A stretch of DNA of 64,000 nucleotides from Simmondsia chinensis (lineage: Eukaryota; Streptophyta; Magnoliopsida; Caryophyllales; Simmondsiaceae), in NCBI GenBank assembly GCA_018398585.1, contig JAGTTD010000001.1:38951938-39015937 (forward strand). Direction: 5' to 3'. Shown piece after piece: positions 1 through 11,206 of this stretch. A program made the translations under genes and the position numbers. The notes under the pieces were generated by a model. The model did no database searches. It was not told the DNA's origin and worked only from the letters and a program-made list of their open reading frames with translations. The first letter of the stretch is position 1, and each line of letters begins with the position of its first letter.

Positions 1-60
1 GGTCTGGTTGATCTTCATTGAAGAAAGGGTTCACAAAGGGGTCATCCTCGTCTCCACCAT

Positions 61-255
61 TCACGCTAGGCGAAGGGTGGCGTTGGTGCCTCGCTCCACC
101 TCTAGATTTGAGGTTAGCACCGATTTGGAACAAGTGTTGCTCGATCGCTGGAATCTCTCTTCCAATTTCTCAAATCTCCTCTCGTGCTGCTGGTGGCGAT
201 CTCGGTCGGTAACGTCTTCCATGGTGGCATTCCTCTGACGTCTTCCAGGGGTCAT
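61..255 (-). pseudogene. N-terminal fragment of a retrotransposon gag-like protein
   Basis: A 64-residue minus-strand frame starts 22 bp downstream of the primer-binding site. Its start is very polar and charged (Arg/Asp/Glu/His-rich, with HERRFEKLEERF near residues 24-35), like the N-terminal coiled segment of plant Ty3/gypsy gag proteins. It stops at 61, and I see no continuation in the same frame to the window edge, so it is probably broken. No gag core or zinc knuckle lies inside the window. The call rests mainly on its position behind the LTR and primer-binding site; the sequence alone would not be enough. Confidence 0.5.
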
Positions 256-276
256 CGTTACTGGAAGCGAACCTGG

Positions 277-288
277 GCTCTGATACCA
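277..288 (-). other. Primer-binding site for initiator Met tRNA
   Basis: The minus strand reads TGGTATCAGAGC, the standard initiator-methionine tRNA 3'-end complement used by plant LTR retrotransposons. It sits two bases inside the LTR end at 291 and fixes the element's orientation. Confidence 0.85.
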
Positions 289-302
289 GATGATGCAGCA
301 TG

Positions 303-760
303 CACTACAAGAAAAAGACGATTTAGTATCAGAAAATTTTCGATACTAAAAGCTTATTTTCCGATACTATAGACCTTTAATATCGGAAAATTTTTTCGAT
401 TGCAATATTGGCGTGGCTATTGCCCTAGTATCAGATAAAACTTATTCGATACTAATGAATCTAGAGCAATAATATCGGATGTCCCAATAGTATCGGATGT
501 AGTATCGAAGGTTATTGATGCAAATGAATTTTCTATAGTATCAATTCGTGGTTATTTCCGATACTATTGACGCCATTAGTATCGGCGTCTTTCCGTTGCT
601 AAAGGTTAATACAATAGTATCAAAAATCTCCTTTTTGATACTATTGGCTTAGCCATAACAGTATCAAATTATTTTCCAATACTATTAATATGATTAGTAT
701 CAATTAATAATTGATGCAAAGGACCACTATAATTGAATCGAAAACTTTTCAATTCTATTT
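303..760. repeat. CACTA left terminal inverted repeat and subterminal repeats
   Basis: After the 14-bp terminal repeat comes a run of short motifs in both orientations, around AGTATCGGA, TCCGATACTA and TTCGATACTA, spaced about 20-50 bp. In En/Spm such subterminal motifs bind the TNPA protein. Binding here is inferred from that family knowledge. Confidence 0.85.
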
Positions 761-936
761 AATTTTTTGTGATAGTTGTATCGTTCAGTAGCATCCAAAT
801 TTAGATACAGGCATAATATAAATAACCAATAGAAATTACCTCACATGAAACTATAATTTAATACTACCAATTTCTATTATAATCCAAATATTCACTTTAA
901 TACATAGTAGGTCAAGCAAACTACGTTCAAGGTATT

Positions 937-1338
937 TTAAACTTCTATATCAAATTTTCTAAATTCCGAGTACAAAATATTACAAATGACCAAGTCTCCA
1001 AAAAAGATATTTCCAAACATGTGTTTCAGCATCACGAACAAACCAACTTTGAACACGTCACAAAAAAACCAATCCATAAACACGATGTAACAAGACCACA
1101 AAAACATCCTTATGACATTGATCGCATCCTTAGTTTGAACTTGACCTCTGCAAAAATAAAAAATAAATTGATCAGCACAATAGTATAGTGCAACCAAATA
1201 TTTGCCATAGTACAACAAAAAATTAAAAAACCAATAACAATTTTGTGTATCACTTAAGAAAGATACAGAAAAATAAACAAGTCCATGACAATCCAACGTT
1301 TAATAAGACCATTATTAGAAAATTATATGACAATCATA
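937..1338. other. Non-coding 3' part of the CACTA element
   Basis: This stretch between the left subterminal repeats and the TNPA-like exons is AT-rich. The 119-residue minus-strand frame here (937-1296) is aromatic-rich, resembles no known family and is probably not coding. Confidence 0.4.
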
Positions 1339-2416
1339 TTAGTACAATAAAAATGTCATTAGGAAGAAAAATACCTTTTTCTTTGATGATTTCGACTTGA
1401 AAAATAATTCCTTTAGCATGCGTATTTCTTCTTCCATGGCTTTTGTCTTATTAACAAAATCTTCCTCCGATTTCTGTTGTTTTTCTTCCATAGCTTTTGT
1501 CTTAATGGAAAATTCTTCCTCAAGTTTCTGTCTTTTCTCTTTCGCAGTAGCTATTTCTTCTTCTAACGCTCTTCTCTTTTGCACTTCTTCAGCAACTATC
1601 ATTAATGTCTCGCGATTTTTCTGTTTTGACCCACCAATGCAACTTCTCTTCACTCCAATTCCACATGTCTTCTTATATGCGTATTTGTCTTCTCCCACAA
1701 CTTCTTTATAAATTTTATCTCGCTCCTCATTGACATTAGAATCTGACAGGGCTACAGCTAACTTTCTTTATATGGCATCCTGTATTTGAATCCACATTTG
1801 AGTTAATTCACATTGTATAATAAACATGTTCAATATTATAGATTGATTAATTGCAAAAATTATAAGCTACATACAAGCTTTGTCTGCGGATCCTGATCCA
1901 CAAATGCTTTTTTGGCTTGTCCATATGCCACTTGAAAAAGTTCCACTCGATCTGGTTCTTTTCCTCCATTGGCCTCTTTCTAGATCCAATAAATAAAACA
2001 CAAATACAATAAAAGAAATATCAAAGACGACATAAAGGCACTAAAGTACATGCATAAAACATGTCACTTACTAATTCTTCTCGTTTTTGAGCATAGGATT
2101 TAGTCCCCAAGTGGTGTACCATTTTGCTCGAGTCACGATTTTCAGTGTTTTGAGCTGCTATTTTCTATAACATAATTCATAAACAAAGAAATGAAAAGGC
2201 TAAATAGGAAAATAAATTCATATGACAAATAAATGTATATAACAACACATTTGAAGGTACCTTTGCCTCAGTAGATTCGCAACGATATACCATATTCCTC
2301 CATTGTTGTGGATCCACTCTGTCATTTGGTGGTTTTAACTTCAATTCAAGACTCTTTACAACTCTATAGTGTTTATTTTTCAACTTCGCTCTCCACGATC
2401 TCATACAATGATTCAT
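1339..2416 (-). CDS. TNPA-like protein (plant Ptta/En/Spm transposase family), split by introns
   Basis: Minus-strand segments read in order as one protein. 2416-2177 has an Arg/Lys-rich start and PQQWRNMVYRCESTEAK. About 2160-2080 encodes a stretch including SSKMVHHLGTKSYAQKREE. About 1985-1870 includes GGKEPDRVELFQVAY. 1698-1339 is a Lys/Glu coiled coil with repeated KTKAMEE. This order (WRN box, then H-x-G-S-K-S box, then a C-terminal coil) fits the Transposase_24 or Ptta/En/Spm family, which in En/Spm binds the subterminal repeats. The segments are in different frames and separated by AT-rich gaps that look like introns; exact splice sites were not resolved. It lies downstream of the TNP2-like gene on the same strand, as in En/Spm. 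Confidence 0.7.
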
Positions 2417-2419
2417 CTT

Positions 2420-5039
2420 CTAAAATGCCCATTCTTTTGGACTTACAACACTAAAAGCATGGCCACATATGGAAAAGATGGATAGACCATTTCGTATTCC
2501 ACGATCACCGCCGTCATAATTCCTTATAGATCTATCCTGCTTGGTTTGGATTTCATTTAGATATCTTGAGCAAAAAATCATGCATTCTTCAGCAATGTAA
2601 GCTTCAGCAATTGACCCCTCTGGCTTTGCTTTGTTGCGCACACACTTCTTCAATCGATACAAGAAACTATAGTTGACAAACAAGTACCTTACATTAGTTT
2701 CATTTATTTAATGCATGGACAAAATTTCATATCAAAACTCATTTTTCTCGTGTGAAACTCACCTCTCTATTGGATACATCCAGCGAAAGTGTACGGGTCC
2801 TGCAGTGGCAGCCTCAAATGGTAAATGAATAGTTAAATGCACCATGACATCAAAAAAGGTCGGTGGAAAGATTTCTTCCATACGGCAAATTATGTAGATG
2901 ATCCGTTCTTCTAACTGCTCATAGTCATTAACAGAACCATCTTTAGAGCACATTTCCCGAAAAAATTGCTAAGCTAAATTAATATTAGACTGATTTCCCT
3001 AGGCAAGGCCTTCCGGACAGCAAGAGGTAGCAATTGCTGTATTAGAATATGACAATTGTGACTTTTAAGGCCAAAGACTTTGCCTTTCTCCAAATCCACA
3101 CGCCGCGATATGTTGGAAGCATAACCATCGGGAACCCTCACCAAAGATAACACTTTGCAAAAGATTTCTTTCCGCTTTTGATCCATAAAATATGGTGCAG
3201 GTGGCAAGTAAGGTTTCTGTCCCTCCCCTTGATCAACTGGATGAAGATGAGTTTTGATACTCATATCTTTAAGATCAAGACGTGCATTCAGAGAGTCTTT
3301 TAATTTTCCCTCAATATCCAAAAAATTCCCAATCACACTATCACACACATTTTTCTCAATATGCATTACATCCAAATTGTGTCGTATTAAAAGATTTTTC
3401 CAATAAGGTAACTTAAAGAATATACTTCTCTTTTTCCATCCTGTTTCAGGACTATTTTTATGAATTGTCCTCCTTGCCTTCCTCTTCTTCTTTTGACCTT
3501 TAGTCTCAACATTTGGCTTCCCAAAGACAACAATGATGCCACTCATTTGCTTTAACAAATCAAATCCAGAACGGAGCTTGGGTGCAGTTTTTTTCTCAAT
3601 TGTACCATCAAAAGATGCTCTTTTTTTTCTCGTAACCTATGAGTAGGATCAAGAAATATGCGATGGCGCATAAAGCACATTTTTCTGCTCCTCTTAAGAT
3701 AACGAGAACAAGCGTCAATGTTGCAATGAGGACAAGCAAATCGGCCTTTAGTTTTCCAACCTGACAAGTTACCGTATGCTGGGAAATCATTTATTGTCCA
3801 TAAAAGAGCAGCATGCATATTGAAGGTTCCCTTAGTAAAAGAATCATAAGTCTCAACCCCATCTACCCACAACTCCTTTAACTCATCTATTAATGGTTGT
3901 AGATAAATATCAATGTCATTGCCAGGGGCTTGTGGACTAGAGATCAGGAGGAACATTATAAAGTAGGAATCTTTCATGCACAACCAAGGAGGCAAATTGT
4001 ATATCACAAGCATGACTGGCCATGCACTATGAGTGATACACATTGTGCTGAAAGGATTGAAGCCATCACTTGCCAAACCAAGCCTAATATTCCGAGCATC
4101 CTTAGAAAAATCTGGGTATTTGCTGTCAAAATCTTGCCACGCTATTGAATCAACTGGGTGTCTTACTTTCGCATCTTTACTACGTCCCTTTTCATGCCAT
4201 CTCATCGAAATTGATGTTTTTGAAGACATAAAAAGCCTTTTCAATCGAGGTATTAATGGAAAGTGACATAAAATCTTAAATGGAATCTTAGTTTTCCCGT
4301 CATCAGCTCTTTTCCATCTTGAAGCTCCACATGCAGAGCATGCAGAATCATTAGCTTTCTCCTTCCAATACAACATGCAATCATTAGGGCATGCATCTAT
4401 CTTGGTGTAGCCTAAGCCTAAATCAGATATGGTTTTTTTCATTTGATAAAAGTTTTTTGGCAAGTTAGCCCCTTCTGGGAGAAGCTCAATGAGAAAATAT
4501 AGCAGATCACTCAATGATGTATCACTCCAACGATGAAGATATTTCATATGATAAAGGCGAATAATGCAAGAACGCCTTGTAAACTTTTTACACTCAGAAT
4601 ACACTTCTTTCTCAGCATCATCAACCAACTTATAAAATTTTTCGACTTCTAATGTTTCATATGTCCTATCTACTTCTTCATATTCATCCATAAGGTTCTC
4701 ATTGCCTGACATCCCAAATGCATCATGTAACAATCCATGCATATCATCAAGTGGATCATCTGACTCTCCATCATCAATACTCTCATCATTAACATCGGTA
4801 GATGACAACTCATCTCCATGAAAAATTAAAAAATTTGTATGAACCCCCTTCCAAACTAAGTGTTCACGAACAATATCTGGTTGAATAAATATCACAGAAC
4901 CACATATCTTACATGGGCACTTGATCCTACCATTTAAAGATGTAGTACTTTTTGCAGTGCTTATGTATTGGTCAACTCCATTCATAAATTCTTGACTAAA
5001 CCTAGGCAAATTTATCCAACTTTTTTGACCATTCATCAA
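2420..5039 (-). CDS. TNP2-like CACTA transposase (Transposase_21 and DUF4218 parts), one frameshift
   Basis: This is the catalytic transposase. The first segment (5039-3552) starts with a Transpos_assoc-like domain (SWINLPRFSQEFMNGV) and a Cys cluster CPCKIC, then an acidic linker and the Transposase_21 core with LGLASDGFNPF, GNDIDIYLQPLIDELKELW and CPHC. The next segment (3558-2974) continues with HNLDVMHIEKNVCDSVIG and SHNCHILIQQLLPLA. 2953-2759 and 2683-2420 carry the DUF4218 region (EEIFPPTFFDVMVHL, GPVHFRWMYPIER, EGSIAEAYIAEECM), probably split by an intron. The first two segments are joined by a frameshift at an 8-T run (3621-3628); the following minus-strand codons resume a normal family sequence. 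The shift may be a real lesion or an assembly error. The N-terminal start at 5039 precedes the conserved SWINLPR motif. Confidence 0.85.
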
Positions 5040-5992
5040 CCACTTCTCCTATAGAAGTCAAATTGAGAAGCATCACAAATTAGTTAATTCTTATAACTAT
5101 ATTAAAGTTCATACTCATAATACAAAAAGTTTCCTAATATAAAATCTTCTCACATAGAAACGTATATTAGTGTCAATATATCAACCATATATTGGCACAA
5201 CAAAGTACAACAATATCACAAATATTACAGATCAAATAATAATAGATAACAATATGTCACATTCAACAAACTTGAACCTCATTTACATCATCTTCATGAG
5301 TATAATCAATTACAAGCTCACTTTTCAATTAAAATTCCACTTCTAATTTCCATATTTATTTTTCACAATCTCTAGTTTTTGACCAAAAATAATTAAAAAT
5401 TAATTATAAAGGAAATACCTTCACCAACATAACAAATTTCCAATTACTTTCTCCTTTCACTCTCTACACACATATTGGCATCCCAATAGAGAACTCAACT
5501 AAAATCCAAATGAAAATTTCAGAACTTTTAGTTGTCACAATAAGTGAACATTACCACCAACAACTAGCAAATGAACATTCATACAAAAGTAACAAGAAAT
5601 TTCAACAGTTAACAAAACCCCTAAAATACACCAAAAACGTGCACACTTAAAACCCTAATTTCAACAGCTTCATTCACTTCTAAACCCTAATTTACATTAA
5701 AATCCAAATAAATTAACAAAAAAATGGATAAATTGAAGAATATATCAACAAAAAAAGAAACTGAAATACAACAAATAAAATAGATTAACTCACTAGAAAG
5801 GCGACGAGAATGGAAATGTGGATAAGCAAACAGATGAAGAAGAAAAGGAAGAATGAAGAAAGTTAAAAGAATGAAAAAATCGTGCAGTTTAAGTAATTTT
5901 GGAGAATAAAATTTGAGCGGGAGCGGGAGAATGAAATTTGAGAGAGTGGGATGAAAATCGAGAGGGAAGGGGAGGGCAGCAGGGCGGACAGA

Positions 5993-6275
5993 AAACCGCG
6001 TTAATAAGACGCGGCTTATAGGTAATTGAACCGCGTTTCATAGACGCGGTTTAAAGATTGAACAGCGTTTCATAGACGTGGTTTACAGGTGAGCCGCGTC
6101 TACGAGACGCGGTTTAAATTGGAATCAAACGCGTTCACCAGACGCGGTTTTATTTATGTAATTTTATTTTAATGTTGCTGTGCACTGGTAATAACTCGCG
6201 TTAAGTAAACGTGGGTTTATCTCAAGATAAACGCGTTTTGTTAACGCGGTTTTATTTGAGTATAACCGCGTTTTT
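5993..6275. repeat. Array of short CG-rich hairpins upstream of the CACTA transposase
   Basis: About seven imperfect inverted repeats of the form AACCGCGT-n(6-8)-ACGCGGTT follow one another at roughly 31-36 bp spacing, with one 67-bp gap (starts near 5994, 6029, 6061, 6092, 6127, 6194 and 6230). Each could fold into a small hairpin. The array lies within the transposon, in the region expected to hold the 5' leader or promoter of the minus-strand transposase. CG density is far above that of its AT-rich surroundings. Confidence 0.8.
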
Positions 6276-6369
6276 TAAATGTTGTTTCTGTTATGTAAAT
6301 ATTTTATTTTCTGCGTTATTTCTTTGATTTTTTTTTATTTGTGAGCATTATTTTGAGAACCGGCTGTAA

Positions 6370-6646
6370 TATATATTTTATAGTCTAGTATCAGAAAATA
6401 TTCCATACAATAGGATAACAACTCAATTGTATCGAAAAACCTTAGATACTATAGGATTTTTAGTATCGGTTGCAAAATTTTCCGATACAATAACAATTTT
6501 CCTGCTACAATGCGCCACCATGTTGCTTTAAGTGTCCATAACCTTAGTATCGGTAGCATGTATCCAATACAATTAATGTCTTTTTGTATCGGTTCACATA
6601 TCCGATACTAAATTTTTCGATACTAAAGGTCATTTTTCTTGTAGTG
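6370..6646. repeat. CACTA right terminal inverted repeat and subterminal repeats
   Basis: This is the mirror of the left end, with repeated TATCGG/CCGATAC motifs ending in TTTTTCTTGTAGTG at 6646. The minus-strand terminal sequence matches the left terminus for the first 14 bases. Confidence 0.85.
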
Positions 6647-7125
6647 ACGTGATTGGGAAATTTGGGCAACGGGAAGGTTCAACGGCCTTCCCTTTTGAAT
6701 TTTATTATTACTGAAATAAAATTAACAAAATAGGTTCATAAGCTCGTTTCTCACAGGTCGAGAGCTCGAGGTTACAAAAAGGAAGAAAACAATTTATTGG
6801 AATTCTCATTGGATGATCCCTAAACTAACATAACATCCCTTTATATAGATGAGAGATTCCTAATCAAACCCAAATCAAATCTAAACCGAATTAAGGAAAT
6901 AAATCAGCTAATAAAGGATAAATCAAAATTAAGGCAAGATATAATTTGTAGAATGGAAAACCAGCCAAAACCGCCCGTGAATCAAGCCGGGAACCTCGCA
7001 ATGCCCTTAACCACGCTTGACCAAGGTGGAGCCAAGTACTCGCCCTGTGTGTGTTCTGCCGTAAGCTTCTTTCCATCAAGCCAAGGCCTACACGCCTAAG
7101 CTCGCTGCATCAAAAAGATGTTTCG

Positions 7126-7392
7126 CACCTAAGAGGGTACGAACACGCAAGCATGCGATCCCATTAGAACTTCGAAGTTAAACGTGTTTGGGCGAGAGTA
7201 GTGCGAAGATGGTTGACCACCTAGGAAGTCCTGGTGTTGCACCCCTCGGGTTGGGGGTTCTCGAAAACAACCTCTCTTCAGAATAGCACCCTAAAGGGGG
7301 AAGGCTGCGTACTTCCACTGTGGCCGCGGCCCCCCCCCCCCCCCCCCCGGGCGACCCTGTGGGACATTGGGAATGTTGCTTTGCTTTGCTTT
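7126..7392 (+). mobile_element. 5S-rRNA-headed SINE, copy A
   Basis: A leader of about 12 bp (cacctaagaggg) is followed by about 108 bp collinear and ungapped with plant 5S rRNA from about nucleotide 12 to the 3' end (about 7137-7245). It includes the internal promoter region GAAGTTAAACGTGTTTGGG and a mutated C-box. After it comes a tail with CGGGTTGGGGG, AAGGCTGCGTAC, a 19-C run (7330-7348) and GGGACATTGGGAATG. The end is a short TTGCTTTGCTTT repeat. Possible diverged target duplications are aaaagatgtttcg (7113-7125) and aaaagataatttg (7393-7405), matching at 10 of 13. It is not a functional 5S gene, because the leader, tail and substitutions depart from the 5S rRNA. Confidence 0.85.
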
Positions 7393-7559
7393 AAAAGATA
7401 ATTTGAATGTTTTGAGGGCAAAAGTCTTGTTTTTAATATTCCAAAAGTAAGCAGTTACGACCACACTAAAAGGTGGCTGGCTCCTCTAAGAGATAAATCA
7501 TACGTTCTTTTCACTTATGCCATATATGGACTACCCTCAAAATGTTAATTAGTATTGGA

Positions 7560-9960
7560 CAATCAGCTTTTAAAATGTTTTGTACAAAGTTGTGGCTAAG
7601 GGTCTGGAAAATCAGCTCAAGCCTATTATTGGGAAAATGATTAGTTCGTATCAGGGGATTTTGCCTAGGCCGATCAATTTATCATAATATTTTAATAGCT
7701 ATGGGATAATGAAACCATTTTGGAGGATAAATGGCAAGTCTGGCTAGACAGTAGTGAAACTCAAAATGGAGAATGTGTATGACAGAGTCGAATGGAATTT
7801 TCTTTAGCAAATCATGACAAAGTTAGGTATTTGATATAAAATGGGCAAATTGGGTCATGAAGTACATGACGTCCCTATTATTCTCTGCTCTTATTGATGA
7901 CTCCCCTATGGGATGGTTCACCCCATCTGAAGGACTCAAACAAGGTGATACTTTGTTCCGCTACCTATTTATCCTGTGCTTAGAAGTGTTGGCTGCTAAT
8001 CTTCAGCACAAGATGAGTTGAAGAAGTCAGGCATTGGCATTAAAATTGCTCAGGGTGCTCAAAGTATCCATTGGCTTTTCTTTGTGGATGATTGCCTTCT
8101 TTTTATGACACAGTCTATTGATAGGCTCCATAGCGCCATTGAACTCTATTGTCAAGACTCTAGTCAATTAGTTACGCTTGGAAAATCCTTGATGATATTC
8201 TCGTGTATTACGCAAAGAGTCTAGAGGTAAATACTCAGTGAGCTCCTATATGTCCTTAATTTTCATTCTTTTATAAAATATTTGGGTTGTCTCTTTGATC
8301 ATGAGAGGTTTACCTTGAAGGTGGAAATTAATATGACTGATAGGCGATCTTCTAAGATAGCAAACTGGAAAGCTAATTTTCTATCCAAGGCTAGTCGAGC
8401 TACCTTAATTCAGCCATCCTTGGAATCAACCATATCATAGCAGGGACTCATGTGGTAGAAAATTTTTTTTTTTTTTTTTTTTTTTTGGAAGAATAGGTTA
8501 GTAAGGGTATGAATCTAGTGGCCTGGAACATAGTCTGTAAGCCAAAAGATGCCGAAGGGTTAGGCCTTCGAAAAATGAAAGCGAGTAATTTGGCATTTCT
8601 ATGTAAGCTAGATTGGAAGGTGATTAATAACGAGGACAGCCTGTGGGTCTAGGTCGTAAAGTGTAAATAGTTAAAGGCATAAAATTTCTTTAGCTACCAA
8701 AGCACGAAAAGGGACTCTGCTGCTTGAAAAGAACAGTTAGCGGCCAAACAATTGTTGGAGATTAGGCGCAAAATCGAAAAAGGGGATCAATGTTTGATAG
8801 GTGGGCAATTGATAAGCCTTTGATAGATCTTGTTTCAAGTGATATAGGACGTTCCAATCTGCATCATAAAGTGTCCCATTGCGCAGGGGGTGGAAAAGGT
8901 CAAACAAATTCTTCCTGATTATTTGCATCAAATGGTGCTTGGGGTGCCTATTCTAAAAAATGTGGTGGAGGATAGAAGATGTTGGGGCTTTACGAGCTTT
9001 GGACACTTTAGTGTTAAATATGCAACGTGTTTAGTCAATAATCAGGATTGGCCGGATTTTTATTCATGGTAATTCTGACGGATTTTGAATATGGATGCAC
9101 TATAAAAATCAAAGTTTTTATTTGGCAACTTTTGAACAGTAATTTGACTACTGGAGATGTGTCCAGTAGAAGTGGCATTTGACGTAAAGATTAGTGTCCC
9201 AATTGCAATATAGCTTTTAAGGCTCTTGGTCATGTCTTTCTCAATTGCCCTTAATTACTGTTCATCTAGAAGTTTGCTCGTGACATTGGCCGTTGAATTT
9301 GTTGTCAGATCTCCTTGCTTTGTTTAATGCGCTTCGTAAGTGTAAATGTTTGATAAGTAGCTAAGGTCCCGAAGATCTTGTTCAGTTCATTTTCCTTAAT
9401 TGGAAAATTTGGAAAGATAGAAATAACTTTATATTACATGATGAGTTTCCCGATTGCCGGAAACCGTTTATTCCTACTAAATATATGCATATGGAACAGA
9501 AGCTTCCTACTTAAGTGGATGAAGTGCAGGAAGGTGTGGATTGCATTTAAAGGATAAAGAAGTAAAGCTCAAACCCCCAGATTTCCTGGTCAAGGCGAAC
9601 TTTGATGGTTCGAAAGGTGGTATTCAGTCGTCAGCAAGGTTTATAGTCCGAGATCACCATGGGAAAATGTTACTTGCTGGCTCGAGAAAATTAGGCGATG
9701 CTTCAATTTTGGTTGCTGAATCAGCAGCAACTAGAGATGCATCGTATCATGTCGCACGACTTGGATCTCATTAGATTATTCTCGAAGGAGATAATGAAGT
9801 AGTCATTAAGTCTATTAAGGACTTATATGCGATTCCAGAGTATATCCTCATCATTCTAGATGATATTCATTTCATTAGGCTTCAGCATGTCGAGGTCAAC
9901 TTCAATCATTGCTTTCGGAAAGCCAACATATATGTATATTGGTTAGCAAATTCGGATTGT
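7560..9960 (+). pseudogene. L1 LINE ORF2 remnant: reverse transcriptase and RNase H
   Basis: Several reverse-transcriptase blocks are readable across frames. Near 7570-7660 is NVLYKVVAKGLENQLKP-like sequence with IGKMISSYQGILPR. Near 7755-7810 is VKLKMENVYDRVEWNF, the plant L1 lineage block. Near 7900-7990 is a block resembling GLKQGD. At 8018-8224 is HWLFFVDDCLLF, whose FVDD occupies the catalytic position usually read as FADD. At 9541-9774 is VKANFDGSKGGIQSS with a later LVAESAATRDA segment, matching the plant RNase H-like domain of L1 ORF2. Frequent stops mean no functional protein. ORF1 was not found; the element may be 5'-truncated. Confidence 0.75.
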
Positions 9961-10054
9961 AGGAGCTCTATAGTCTTTTCTTGTGGGATTACTCGCCAAA
10001 CGGATCCCCATATTCTCCATTCATTCTGGTGCTTTAAGTCACCTCATCCGTCGT

Positions 10055-10631
10055 CATGGTTATTAAACTCCCGATCCGGATTTTAGAGTCTTACAATTCT
10101 ACGATCCCACAATCGTCGATCGATCCAGATCCTAAGTAAAATCTTAATTTTGTAGAAACTTACGATCCATTGATATTAAACAAAACTAATGCATAGGATC
10201 ATAATATGATTTTACGATTCTACCTCGATCCTGCCATGCGCACATAAAAAGTTAAAAAGCAACTTTTTCATGCATATTATAAATGAACGTACTTTTTTAA
10301 CCTGTAGTAAAATAAAGTTAAATTAAATGTTTATATATTCTCAAGAAACTTAATTAAGCTTAGTTTTAAGTTATAATCTTATATCCCGTGCTTAAATTAT
10401 TTAATATTGAAAGTGGAGGTCATTGGGATTTGAACTTGTCACCTTTGGGTTAATAAGACTGTAATACTATGTCAAGAACCAACTTTTCAAAAAGGTTAAA
10501 CTGATGAGTGAAGGTTCAATATTGATTTTATGCCTTAAAAGTAGAATCTTGCGATTTTTGATTCGATCCTACGATTCCGATTCTATAAGCTTTTAACGAT
10601 GCTAAGTAGAATTCCGATTCTAACAACCATG
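10055..10631. mobile_element. hAT-like non-autonomous DNA element with a perfect 8-bp target duplication
   Basis: The element is bounded by inverted ends CATGGTTATTAAACTC and GATTCTAACAACCATG and by identical 8-bp flanks TCCGTCGT (10047-10054 and 10632-10639). Subterminal regions repeat GATTCTACGATCC-like words in both orientations. Eight-base duplications are typical of hAT. No open frame is visible, so it is non-autonomous. Excision restores the surrounding LINE sequence. Confidence 0.88.
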
Positions 10632-10750
10632 TCCGTCGTGGACGATTCTAAAGTCGTACATCCTTATCTTCTTGAAAGAAAATAGTAGAATTGTACTTCT
10701 AATATTTGTTTTATGTAATTATCCAAATTAATAAAAATTTATTTTCATTA

Positions 10751-11206
10751 TAATTTAAATACATTATAATTTCGAAATGTATAGGCCTTTAAACCAACAC
10801 GTCTCACATTAATGAGTTGAACAGCTTGACCTTTTGACGGTGGAGGAAATTGAATGAGAATTCCACTTTTCTTTCTCACTTACTCCATTGCTTTTAGACT
10901 ATTTGTACCTCTATATTTATTTTGTACTTGATTTATAAAATAAAATATAACAAACAATTATTAATTTATTATTCCGAACAATTATATAACATGAAAATCA
11001 TTCATTTCAAATTTTTTTTTTTTTTATAATTAATAGGGAGGAGAAAAAGTCTCAAAATGGTCATTAGAAGGTGTCATAAAACCAATTTTTTCAAAAATTT
11101 AATATGGGGGTTTTATATTATGACATGCCCCCTCATACAAATGTCATGTATGAGACCTTAATCTAGTAGTAAAAACAGTATTAAACTTTTTAGAAAAATT
11201 ATTTGT
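10751..11206. other. AT-rich intergenic stretch
   Basis: No coding potential or repeat boundary is supported here. A 13-T run and simple AT-rich sequence occur. Confidence 0.5.

Larger units (their letters stand above)
303..6646 (-). mobile_element. CACTA (En/Spm) DNA transposon
   Basis: The ends are CACTACAAGAAAAA at 303 and the reverse complement at 6646, the canonical CACTA terminus. The flanking 3-mers are ATG (300-302) and ACG (6647-6649), an imperfect 3-bp target duplication. Subterminal zones at both ends carry many copies of a TATCGGA/GATACTA motif. Inside are minus-strand TNP2-like and TNPA-like genes, the two proteins expected of an autonomous En/Spm element. It sits inside a retrotransposon LTR and therefore inserted later. 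Confidence 0.95.
1..7112 (-). mobile_element. LTR retrotransposon, 5' end only, runs off the left edge
   Basis: Reading the minus strand, an LTR (7112 to 291) is followed by a primer-binding site (288 to 277) and then the start of a gag-like frame (255 to 61), the normal order at the 5' end of an LTR retrotransposon. The rest of gag and all of pol lie left of the window, so the superfamily cannot be fixed; the basic, coiled start of gag fits Ty3/gypsy. The LTR has been split by a CACTA transposon. No target duplication can be tested because the other end is absent. Confidence 0.75.
291..7112 (-). repeat. LTR of the left-edge retrotransposon, split by a CACTA element
   Basis: The LTR termini are inverted copies of each other: TGATGCAGC at 291-299 and GCTGCATCA at 7104-7112. 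Removing the CACTA insert (303-6646) leaves an LTR of about 478 bp. A minus-strand TATA-like CTATATAAAG lies at 6839-6848, consistent with minus-strand transcription into the primer-binding site. Confidence 0.75.
7405..10750 (+). mobile_element. Degenerate plant L1-type LINE
   Basis: Translation in shifting frames gives the classic L1 ORF2 order: reverse transcriptase, then the zf-RVT/linker region, then a plant RNase H domain. Stops and frameshifts are frequent. A 26-T run (8463-8488) lies within the reverse-transcriptase region. A 577-bp DNA element (10055-10631) interrupts the 3' part. The end is approximate, near an AATAAA-like stretch at about 10730. No target duplication was identified. 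Confidence 0.75.

Noticed and set aside
937..1296. 119-residue aromatic-rich protein in the CACTA element
   Set aside because: No resemblance to CACTA proteins, AT-driven composition and no continuation with neighbouring exons.
7137..7245. Functional 5S rRNA gene
   Set aside because: The 5' 11 bases are replaced, the internal promoter is mutated, and the copy is fused to a SINE tail. The same holds for 12534-12641 and 24205-24306.
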